NCBI GenBank assembly: GCA_965203525.1
Contig: OZ241898.1
Span: forward strand, 1 to 64,000
DNA: 64,000 nt
Origin: WTFV01 sp965203525
GTDB lineage: Bacteria; Acidobacteriota; Vicinamibacteria; Vicinamibacterales; UBA8438
Direction: 5' to 3'
Position 1 is the first letter of the stretch. Each line of letters begins with the position of its first letter. Of the stretch, positions 26,657 through 37,800 are shown one piece after another. The notes below the pieces were generated by a model. It had not been told where the DNA came from. It saw only the letters and a list, made by a program, of their open reading frames with translations, and made no database searches. The position numbers and the translations under genes were made by a program.

Positions 26657-27037
26657 ATGTTGAGAGCCGCCGCGCTCGGGATGTTCCTCTACGGCCTGCA
26701 CGACGTCGCGGTCGGGGCGGCCGATCTCGTCGGCGCGGGCGTGCTGGAGTGGTGGGCCGACCTCTGGCGTCTCCTCTCCGGCGCGGTGCTGATGCTCGCC
26801 GCGGCCCTCGTGCGCGTCTCCATGCCGGGCGGACTCGCCCTCGCGGTCGCCGGCCTCCTCGGCCTGCAGTCGATCAGCCTGCACAACGACCCGCACTTCT
26901 ACGGCCGCCTGCTGCTGTGGCCGCAGTTGGCGCGGGCGGCCTTCTCGGCCGTCCTCGTCGGCCTGGCGTACTTCGGCTGGGGCACGGCGGACGCTCCGGC
27001 GCCCGAAGGGGAGGCGGACGCCCCGCGCCGTCCCTGA
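26657..27037 (+). CDS. Small integral membrane protein, unknown function
   Basis: 126 residues with four likely transmembrane helices, for example MFLYGLHDVAVGAADLVGAG, LLSGAVLMLAAALVRVS, LALAVAGLLGLQSISL and AAFSAVLVGLAYFGWG. The C-tail is short and charged. No family is recognised. It is the only gene on this strand before the nrdJ region and is preceded by a leaderless-type hexamer. Confidence 0.65.
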   Translation: MLRAAALGMFLYGLHDVAVGAADLVGAGVLEWWADLWRLLSGAVLMLAAALVRVSMPGGLALAVAGLLGLQSISLHNDPHFYGRLLLWPQLARAAFSAVLVGLAYFGWGTADAPAPEGEADAPRRP

Positions 27038-27065
27038 CGTCCGATGTCCGCCAAGCAGGTGCAAG

Positions 27066-29849
<2,784 letters not shown>

Positions 29850-29979
29850 TGCTCCTCCTCGCTGCGATTCGCCGCCGTCACGGCCGGGAACGACGCGCGT
29901 GCCGGCCGTTTTCCGAACCCCTCGCCGGTCTCGTCCGGCGCTCGCCGCGCGTTCGCGCACGCGGGCGGAGACGCCCTGA

Positions 29980-30008
29980 ATGATGCGCCAGTCGCGCGCG
30001 GCTGTCAA
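29980..30008 (-). promoter_or_regulatory. nrdJ promoter
   Basis: On the minus strand: -35 TTGACA (30003-30008), 17-nt spacer, -10 CATCAT (29980-29985). Transcription would start near 29973, giving a leader of about 125 nt, too short for a cobalamin riboswitch. One palindrome of the adjacent pair overlaps the -35. Confidence 0.55.
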
Positions 30009-30052
30009 CCACATGTTGTATCCGCGTCTTCGACAGGCGCAACATGTTGATG
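30006..30052. promoter_or_regulatory. Pair of NrdR-box-like palindromes
   Basis: Two 16-bp sites with the core C(N)8G: CCACATGTTG (core 30009-30018) and CAACATGTTG (30040-30049, perfect palindrome). Their centres are 31 bp apart, the three-helical-turn spacing known for NrdR box pairs. The first site touches the -35. NrdR represses ribonucleotide reductase genes in many bacteria. No nrdR gene is in the window. Confidence 0.5.
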
Positions 30053-30182
30053 GTGTGTTGGTGACGTGTGCAAAAGATGTTGACGGCCGGCGTCCGGTCC
30101 CGGCTCGTCCGCCGCCCGGCCGCGGGGCGCCGGCCCGGGACGGCCGCCGGGAACCGCGCTCCGCGGTCCGCCGCGCGGATGC

Positions 30183-30188
30183 TAGAGT
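30183..30188 (+). promoter_or_regulatory. Possible leaderless -10 box of the CPBP protease
   Basis: TAGAGT ends 6 nt before the ATG at 30195, and there is no Shine-Dalgarno. Other sequence from 29850 to 30182 contains the nrdJ control region and no gene. Confidence 0.3.
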
Positions 30189-30194
30189 GCGGGC

Positions 30195-30995
30195 ATGGTC
30201 GATCCGGAACGGAGGCCCGGCCGCGGCCGGCCCGCGGTCGATCCCGAAGAGGGTCCGGGAACGGACCCGGCCGCCCCGGCGCGCGCGGACCCCGTTCCGG
30301 GCCGCGTGGCGTCGTCGCTCGTCGAGGTGGTGCTCTGTTCGGGATTTCCCACCCAGCTCGTCCTCTCGGCGCTGCTGGCCGCGGCCGGGTTCGCGGCGCT
30401 CGCCCCGACCGGCGAGCCGTCGTTCGGCTACGTCGTCGCGCTCACGCTGCTGGACGTCGTGGTCGTCGTCGGTCTGGTGGCGGCCTTCCTGCGCGCGCGG
30501 AACGAATCGGTCCGCGAGCTGCTGCTCGGCGCTCGTCCGCCGCAACGCGAGGCGGCGCTCGGAGTGTTGCTCACGCCGCCGATCGTCGTGGCCGCGATCG
30601 GCGGGTTCCTGCTCCTCGGATGGCTGGCGCCGGGGCTGCGCAACGTGCCCGACAACCCGTTCGAGGCCATGCTCGGCACACCGGGACGCGCCCTGCTGTT
30701 CACGCTCGTCGTCGTCCTCGCGGGCGGACTCCGGGAAGAGCTGCAGCGCGCCTTCATCCTGCGCCGCTTCGACCAGCATCTCGGCGGAGGCTGGCTCGGC
30801 CTCGCCGTCTTCAGCGTCGCATTCGGTCTCGGCCACTTCATCCAGGGCTGGGACACGGTCGTCGTCACCGGCGCGCTCGGCGTCCTCTGGGGCGCGCTCT
30901 ATCTCACCCGCGGCAGCGCGGTCGCCGCGATGGTGAGCCACGTCGGCTTCAACCTGACGCAGATCGCCCTCGCCCTCGCCGGCGCGCAGACGTGA
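30195..30995 (+). CDS. CPBP-family intramembrane metalloprotease
   Basis: Abi/CAAX-type membrane protease, 266 residues, about eight helices after a charged 40-residue N-tail. The three family motifs are present: GLREELQRAFI (EExxR type, EELQR), GLGHFIQGWD (H) and MVSHVGFNLTQ (HxxxN). Helices such as VVALTLLDVVVVVGLVAAFL and LLTPPIVVAAIGGFLLLGWL surround them. Targets are unknown; relatives process prenylated or bacteriocin-type peptides. The start is divergent from nrdJ. Confidence 0.85.
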   Translation: MVDPERRPGRGRPAVDPEEGPGTDPAAPARADPVPGRVASSLVEVVLCSGFPTQLVLSALLAAAGFAALAPTGEPSFGYVVALTLLDVVVVVGLVAAFLRARNESVRELLLGARPPQREAALGVLLTPPIVVAAIGGFLLLGWLAPGLRNVPDNPFEAMLGTPGRALLFTLVVVLAGGLREELQRAFILRRFDQHLGGGWLGLAVFSVAFGLGHFIQGWDTVVVTGALGVLWGALYLTRGSAVAAMVSHVGFNLTQIALALAGAQT

Positions 30996-31036
30996 CGGGC
31001 CGCCTCGGCGACCCGATGCGCCGCTGGCGATGGAGA

Positions 31037-31196
31037 CCTCGCCGGCGCCCGCGCGCGGACGGGCCGATCCTGCCGCTGGACGACACGGGGTGCCGCGCGG
31101 CGAAGCGCCACCAGAGCCGGGCCGCGCGCGGGCGGGCCGATCCCGCCGCTGGACGACACGGGGCGGTACCCTCGCCGGCGCCGGCGCGCGGACGGG
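31037..31196. repeat. Two nested direct repeats in gap before SurA-like gene
   Basis: A 27-bp unit (CCTCGCCGGCGC start) at 31037-31063 recurs at 31170-31196 with one change. Inside, a 30-bp unit (GGGCCGATCCTGCCGCTGGA start) at 31061-31090 recurs at 31134-31163 with one change, 73 bp apart. The arrangement is outer-inner-inner-outer. No gene is seen in 30996-31235. Confidence 0.8.
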
Positions 31197-31235
31197 ACGC
31201 CGGCCGCGGGAGGCGCCGCGCGGCGCCCGGGGGCC

Positions 31236-31955
31236 TCAGCGGTCGACCCGCATGACGTCCGCGCGGCGCAGCAGGCCGGCGACCCAGTCCGCGACCAGCT
31301 CGGCCCGGCGCGCCGTCCAGAGGCGGCTCCGGATCCGGTCGCGCGCCGCGTCGAACGGCACCGGCTCGCCACGCTCCACGAACTGCGCCCGGTGCGCGTC
31401 GTAGCAGGCGCGCAGCTCGGCCTCGGTCAGCCGTCCGGGACCGCCGAACCGCTCGGCGACGTACGCCTCGATCCGGACGTCGTCGCGCAGGATCTGCCGC
31501 AGGTCGTCCAGCTCGAGCCCGACCGCCGCGAGCAGGCGGGTGAACGCGCCGCCGTCGGCGAAACGCGCCCGCACGGCCGCTAGGCCGCGCGCGACGCGCT
31601 CCGGCGGCGGCGGCGGCTGGCGGTATCGATTGACCTCGTCGAGCGCGATTCGGCGCTCGATCAGCCGGCGCAGCGCCGCCGCTTCGCGCAGGGCGGGGTC
31701 CCGCTCGCGGACCTCCCACAGGCCCTGCTCGTGCAATCCCAGATCGAGGAAGGCCCGCACGTCCGAGGCGAGAACGACCTGCCCGGACACCACCGCGAGG
31801 ACCCGGTCGAGGATCTGCGCCCCGGCGTCGGACGGCCACGCGAGGGCCGCGGGCAGCAGGCAGAGAAGCAGCCTGGCGGCCCGGCGGTCAGAACGCCTGC
31901 CCGAAGCTGAAGTGCAACGCCACGAGCTGCTCCTGTTGCGGGCTGGTCTCGTCAC
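31236..31955 (-). CDS. SurA N-terminal-like periplasmic chaperone, no PPIase domain
   Basis: Resembles the SurA N-domain: after a signal peptide (LLLCLLPAALAWPSDAGAQ) it has ILDRVLAVVSGQVVLASDVR, AAALRRLIERRIALDEVNRY and helices to YDAHRAQFVERG. No parvulin PPIase domain follows, so it may be a stripped-down chaperone for outer-membrane proteins. Gene order TamB-TamA-this supports that role. The start is uncertain: the only normal start in frame is the GTG at 31955 (239 aa, 65-bp overlap with tamA). A CTG at 31871 would give a tidier signal peptide. Confidence 0.7.
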   Translation of the reverse strand: MTRPARNRSSSWRCTSASGRRSDRRAARLLLCLLPAALAWPSDAGAQILDRVLAVVSGQVVLASDVRAFLDLGLHEQGLWEVRERDPALREAAALRRLIERRIALDEVNRYRQPPPPPERVARGLAAVRARFADGGAFTRLLAAVGLELDDLRQILRDDVRIEAYVAERFGGPGRLTEAELRACYDAHRAQFVERGEPVPFDAARDRIRSRLWTARRAELVADWVAGLLRRADVMRVDR

Positions 31956-34842
31956 CGAAGAAGTGGCGCTCGCCGAGCTTGAAGCCGACGTCGAACCCCA
32001 ACGGCCCGACCGGCGAGTTGTAGCGGACACCGAACCCCGCGCCGCTCCGGATGCGGCCGAGATTCAAATGCTCCACCCGATCATAAACGTTCCCGGCGTC
32101 CAGGAACGCGACGACCCCCAGCGCCGGCGTCACGCGGACCCGCAATTCGCCGTTGAAGACGACCATGGCGTTTCCGCCCTGCGGGAAGCCGTCCTGGTCG
32201 ATGGTGCCGCCGGTCTCCGTGCGGGGACTGCCGAGCCGGTCGAGGGCGAACCCGCGCACCGTGGTGTTGCCGCCCCCGAAGAACCGCTCGCTGATCGGGA
32301 GCGCGAGCGGGCCCGGCGGCGCGGTCCGTCCGTCCCCGCGCCCGGCGACGGCTTCCAGGGGCCGCGGAAAGCCCCAGGCGACGCCCAGACGCGCGCCGGC
32401 CGCCATGACGATCCGCGGGACGCCGGGCATCCGGCGGTACACGGACCCCGACAGGAAACTCTTCGAGAAGCCGACCTCCGACCCGAACGTCCGCGCGGCC
32501 GCCTCGGACTCGATCGTCAGCAACGAGCCGCGGGCCGGATCGACCGGATCGTCGCGCGTGTCGCGCACCTGGCTCGCGGTGAACGAAGACAGCCGGACGT
32601 CGGGAAAGAGGCGGTCGACGATGTTCTCGTCCTCGCGGTTCAGCTCGCGGTTCGACGTGTCGTTGTTGCCGAGACGGTACCCGACGGAGGCGCCCGCCGC
32701 CGCTCCCGACGAGCGCCGCAGTTGCGCGCTCACGCCGCGGCTGAAGAGGTCGAAGCCGGGGCGGATCGCCTGCTCGACGTACCCGGACACCAGCACGTCC
32801 CAGCCGCGGCCGATCGCCCGCGGCTCGCGGTAGGTGGCGAGGATGCGATACTCGTTGAACCCGAGCGCGCCGCCGGTCTCCTCCACCGGGACGGGCGGCG
32901 GCGGGTCGTTCTTGGGCCGGACGCTGACGCGCGTGAAGAGGTCCAGCGACCGGTTCCCGCCCCACAGGTTGCGCCGGCCGATCTCGAAGGATCCGCGCGG
33001 CGCGAACTCGAGCCGCTCGACCGCCGGACCGCCCGCCGCCGCGACGTCCCGGCGGAGCCGTTGCGACAGTTCGAACCCGCCCCCGTAGGCGAGCCGGGTC
33101 GCCGCCGCCTCTTCGACCTCGATGATCACGTCGCGCCGGTCGGAGCGGCCGTGACTGAACTCGCGGACGTCGAGCCGCCGGAACACGCCGAGCGCGTTGA
33201 GACGGCGGCGCGTCTCGGCGACGTCGTCGAGTCCGAGCGGCGCGCCGGGGGTCAGCGTGACCTCGCGCCGGATCGTGGCGGTGTCGACCTGCCGGTTGCC
33301 GACGATCAGCACGTGGTCGACCAGCACCTGCCGGCCCTCGGCGATGCGGAAGACGAGGTCGACCGCGCTCAGGTCGTCGGAGAACCGCGTATCGACCGCC
33401 ACCCGCGCCTGCTCGTAGCCGTCGTTCAGATAGAGCGCCAGCAGGGCGTCGCGATCGCGCTCGACCTGCGGCCCGTGGTACGCGGCGCCGCGCCGCGCGC
33501 CGACCGCCTGCCGCAGGACGGCGGGCGGCCGGGCGGACGCGCCGTCGAACGCCACGTCCCCGATGATCGTCCGTACCCCTTCGTCAATCGAGATCCCGAC
33601 GTGCTGCGTGACCGCCTCGCCGGCGCCGTCCGCCTCGGCGTCGCGGACGGTCCGTGTGGCCCGCGCCGTGGCGAAGCCGAGACGGTTGTAGCGCTCCTCG
33701 ACAGCGGCGAGCGCGGCGTCGATCTCCCGGAGGACGAACGGATCGCCGGCCGCCAGGCCGGCGAGGGACCGGACCTCCGCCTCGGGCAGCGCCTCGTTCC
33801 CGCGCACGGCGACCTCGCCGACGCGGTACAGCGGGCCGCGCGTCACCCGGAAGACGATGGAAAGCCGCTCCGCGCCGCCTTCGCGCGTGTGCGTCACCCG
33901 GGCGTCGCGGTACCCGAGCCCGCGCAGATGCGCCTCGATCCGCTGGTCCGCGTCTTCGAGCAGGTCTTCGTCGACGTTCGCTTCCCGGGCGACCGGCACG
34001 AGGTCGGCCAGCGCGGCCCCCGGAACCTCGTCTCCCTCGAACGCCACCGTGATCCGCGGGCCGCGGCGGACGGCAAGGAGAACGTCGACCTCGGTCTCGC
34101 TCAACCGCTCGACGTGGTGCGTCAGGCGGGCTTCGTAATGCCCCTGGCGCCGGAGCGCGGCCTCGTAGTCGTCGAGGCGCCGCTCGATCGCCGGCCCGTC
34201 GTACCGCGCCTCGCCGTCCCGCAACCCGAGCCGGGTCCGGACGACGTCGTGGAACGCCGGCGACCCGCCGGTGATTCGCCAGCGCCGGACCAACGCGCGC
34301 GGCCCGGCCTCGACCGTCATGCGCAGGACGCGCCGGGACGCGGGCCCGGTGACCGCGGGCAGTACGCGCGCCGCGAAGAACCCGCGCTCGCGGTACGCGC
34401 CGCGCACCGTGTCCGCCACCGCCGCGGCCTCGCCGGCGAGGAACGTCGCGCCATGACGCCGGGCGACGAGGCGGCGCAACGCCTCTTCCGGCACGCCGCG
34501 CGCATCCGCGAACTCGACCCGGGCGACGGCGTCGAGCGACTGCAGCCGGTAGTGCAGCGCCACCCCGCCGGCCCGGTCGCCGGCGCCGGCCTCGACCGCC
34601 CGGTAGAGGCCGAGACTGAACAGATGCGCCAGCGTCTCGCGCACCTCGCGCATCGACAGCGGCGCGCCGACCCGGGTCTCGACCAGCTCGCGGGCGGTCC
34701 GGTCCTCGAGCGGCCGGCCGTCCACCGTCAACCGCACCTCGACGACGTCCCGTCCGGCGAACCGGTCCGCCTCGCGCGCCGCCTGCGCGGGAGCGGCCGG
34801 CCAGCAGAGACCGGCGAGCAGCCAGCACACCCACCCGCGCAT
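31888..34842 (-). CDS. Omp85-family outer membrane protein, TamA/BamA-like
   Basis: 984 residues. Signal peptide MRGWVCWLLAGLCWPAAPAQA, then several POTRA repeats to about residue 560 (for example VDHVLIVGNRQVDTATIRRE, VRGNEALPEAEVRSLAGL), and a C-terminal 16-strand beta-barrel. The barrel has FFGGGNTTVRGFALDRLG (the Omp85 VRGF motif), GELRVRVTPALG and a terminal FSFGQAF ending in Phe. The ATG overlaps the tamB stop (TGATG), pairing the two. With TamB next door it is more likely TamA than the main BamA, but the longer POTRA array fits either. Confidence 0.88.
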   Translation of the reverse strand: MRGWVCWLLAGLCWPAAPAQAAREADRFAGRDVVEVRLTVDGRPLEDRTARELVETRVGAPLSMREVRETLAHLFSLGLYRAVEAGAGDRAGGVALHYRLQSLDAVARVEFADARGVPEEALRRLVARRHGATFLAGEAAAVADTVRGAYRERGFFAARVLPAVTGPASRRVLRMTVEAGPRALVRRWRITGGSPAFHDVVRTRLGLRDGEARYDGPAIERRLDDYEAALRRQGHYEARLTHHVERLSETEVDVLLAVRRGPRITVAFEGDEVPGAALADLVPVAREANVDEDLLEDADQRIEAHLRGLGYRDARVTHTREGGAERLSIVFRVTRGPLYRVGEVAVRGNEALPEAEVRSLAGLAAGDPFVLREIDAALAAVEERYNRLGFATARATRTVRDAEADGAGEAVTQHVGISIDEGVRTIIGDVAFDGASARPPAVLRQAVGARRGAAYHGPQVERDRDALLALYLNDGYEQARVAVDTRFSDDLSAVDLVFRIAEGRQVLVDHVLIVGNRQVDTATIRREVTLTPGAPLGLDDVAETRRRLNALGVFRRLDVREFSHGRSDRRDVIIEVEEAAATRLAYGGGFELSQRLRRDVAAAGGPAVERLEFAPRGSFEIGRRNLWGGNRSLDLFTRVSVRPKNDPPPPVPVEETGGALGFNEYRILATYREPRAIGRGWDVLVSGYVEQAIRPGFDLFSRGVSAQLRRSSGAAAGASVGYRLGNNDTSNRELNREDENIVDRLFPDVRLSSFTASQVRDTRDDPVDPARGSLLTIESEAAARTFGSEVGFSKSFLSGSVYRRMPGVPRIVMAAGARLGVAWGFPRPLEAVAGRGDGRTAPPGPLALPISERFFGGGNTTVRGFALDRLGSPRTETGGTIDQDGFPQGGNAMVVFNGELRVRVTPALGVVAFLDAGNVYDRVEHLNLGRIRSGAGFGVRYNSPVGPLGFDVGFKLGERHFFGDETSPQQEQLVALHFSFGQAF

Positions 34843-37800
34843 CAGAAGGCGTGCCGGACGCGTACGTCGAGCGCGTAGGTCCGATCCTCGTTCTGCGACA
34901 GCACCCACGACAGCCGATCGGTGGCGTCGTATTCGAGGACGACGATGAGGTCCTGGTTGCTGCCGCTGACGGCGCGGGAGAACGTCAGATGCGCCCGCTC
35001 CGAGATGCGCTTGCCGATCGACACGCGCGCCGTGGGGACGATCTGCGTCGACTGCTGCGCGGCCGGATCGTCGAGCGACGGGGTGATTTCGAACGTGTCG
35101 ACGCCGAACGAGCGCTCCACCACCCCGCCGACCCCCGCCAGCACGGGGTTGTTCAGCAGCCCGGCGCCGATGCCCTGCACCAGCAGTCCCTGCTGCGACG
35201 CCTCGGGGGCCCGCAGGGTCCGGATCTCGGCCTGTTGCGGGTCGCGGACGTCGCCGAGCAGCAGTCCGACGATCTCGAGCTGCTGCAGCGGCGGATCCGA
35301 TTCGAGCGTCGGCGGCTCCAGCCGCTCGAGCGGGCCGGTGAGTCCCAGGGTGACCCGGTACGTCTGGCCCGGCACGCGGATGTCGGTTTCCACCTCGACG
35401 TCGAGGAAAGGCTCCATCTCGACGGGGTTCGTGAATCCGATGCTCCCGCGGGTCAGCCGGTAGCGGTTGCCCTCGAAGTAGATCTGCCCCCGCTCGAGCT
35501 CGGCGTTCCCGAGCAGCGACGGGCGGCCGTAGGTGCCGGTCAGGGTCAGGTCGGCGCTGGCGACGATCTGCGCCCGGTTGTCCGCGATCCGCAGACTCGA
35601 CGGCGCCGAGATGCGCACGTCGAGCCGCAGCGGCACCGTGGTCTCCGCCGGGCCGGCCGCGGCCTGCTCCCCCAGCAGGTCCGGGAACCCGCCGCCGGGC
35701 TGGAAGAACTGCGGCCAGATCGCGTCGTGCACGGTCACGAGACCGCCGAGCGTCGGGGCGTCGACCGATCCGCGCAGAACCAGATCCGCGTCGACGCGGG
35801 ATCGAATGCCCGCGGGGTAGCGCAACGCGACGCCGCGCCCGGCCGCGGTCACGCCGAGGTCGCCGATGCGGTAGCCGTCCAGCCCCACCCGGCCGCCGAA
35901 GCGCACCGGGCCGCCGCCGAGCTCGGCGGTCAGCTCGTCGAAGCGGATTCCGCCCGGCTCCAGGATCACCCGGCCGTCGACCGCGTCGAGGGCGTGCGGG
36001 AAGGAGAGGTGCCGGATGCGGCCGTTCGTCACCCGCGCCTCGCCGGTGACGACGGGCGCGTCGAGCGCACCGCCCACCTCGGCCGCGAGTCGCATCGATC
36101 CGCGGCCCCGCACGCCGGCGGCCAGACCTTCCAGCATGCCGAGGCTCGCGTTCCCTTCCGCGCGCAGCGCGAGCCGCTCGTCCGCCAGCGCAACCTCGCC
36201 CGCCAGCGCCAGATCGGTCCCCTCGCCCCGCAACCGCATCCGGTCGACCCGCAGCACGTTGTCGGCGAGCGCAAGGCGGACCGGACCGTCGTTGTCCAGC
36301 TCGAAGTCGAACACCGTCAGCGCCAGCCGGTCCGCCGTGACGTCGACGCCGAGCTCCGCCACGTCGAGCAGCGCCCCGTCGACGACGACCGTGCCGCTCG
36401 CCACCAGCGACGTCACGTCCGACAGGCCCGGCCGCACCGCCCGGACGAACGGGTCGAAGCGGGTGTTCGTCACGCTGAAGCGCAGCCGGGCGGGCGCAGC
36501 GCCGGCCAGCCGGACGCGGCCCGAGCCCGAAACCGCCACCTCCGGAGACGCCGCTTCCAGCTCGACCGCCATGACGCCCGCCGCGACGTCGAGGCGTCCC
36601 GTCACCTGGCCGACCGCGGCGCCCGCGATCGACACGTCGGTCATCGCGCCCCGGATCTCGTAGCGCGGGTCCGCGAAGGCCCCGGCCCCGGAGATCGCGG
36701 CGTCGATGCGGCCGGCGACGGACACGGGCACGCGCCCGGCCGCTCGGAAGGCCGACAGATCCAGGCCGCGGGCGTCGGCATTGACGGAATACGTCCCGTC
36801 CCACTGCACGTACATCGCCCCGGTCACCTCCCCGCCGTCCCGCCGCACCGTCAGCCCGTTGAGCCAGACGCCGTCGCCGTCGAAGCGCAGGTCGGCCTCC
36901 GCCTCGTCGAACGGCTCCCCGTAGGCCAGGCCGGCGCCCAGTCTCATCCGGCCGAAGCCGAGCGGCGCGCCGTAGTCTCCATAGAGGCGAATCTGGCCGT
37001 ACGTCGGACCGTCGATGGGATAGCCGTCGAGCGCGAACGCGTCGCGTATGTGCCGGGCCGGAAGACCGTCGACGGCGAACCGCGCGTTGATCTCCTCGCG
37101 GCCGGGCCGGGCCGGGCCGACAGCGAACCGGCCGTCGACGGCCAGACTCGACGCGGCCCGGAGAAACCGGGCGCCGGTGACTTCGAGGATGCCGTCCGCG
37201 ACGACCACGTCCCCCGCGCCGCGGCCCCACCGCACGTTCCAGGCCTCGATCGCGTCGCCCGCGAACGCCGCCTCGATGCGCGGCGACGCGAGGGCGCCGA
37301 GCAGCACGCCGCGCATCGTCCCGTGGCCCTCGAGGGTCAGCTCCCCGGTCGGGCGTCCGAACGCGGTCATGACCGCGGCCAGGATCCGGTCGCTCTCCTG
37401 CCAGTCGGCGCTGGCGACGTCGAACGGCAGCCGCGAGCCCCGGCCCCAGGCGGTGCGGCCCCGGAGCCGCACCGCGGTCAGCGGCGTCGCGAACCAGCTC
37501 GGCGCGACGTCCACGCCGTCCGGATCGAACGTGAACCGCAGCGCGCCGCCGAGCGGAAACCGCCACGGAACCCCGTCCGGATCGAACGGCTGCGCGCCGT
37601 GGAGCCACCCGGTCCGCGGCTCCGGCGGAACGCCGCGGGGGAGCAGCGCAACCCCTCCCGGCGGCGCGACCGACAGCGCGCCGCCGCCGTTTCGCTCCGC
37701 GAACCGGCCCAGCCGCCATTCGAGACTCGACTCGCCCGCGAGCCGGCCGAGTGGACGCGCCCCGGGCACGCCGAGGTCGTCGAACAGCGGCTCGAGATCC

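Noticed and set aside
29850..30194. Cobalamin riboswitch upstream of nrdJ
   Set aside because: The predicted leader is only about 125 nt and no B12-box-like sequence is seen.
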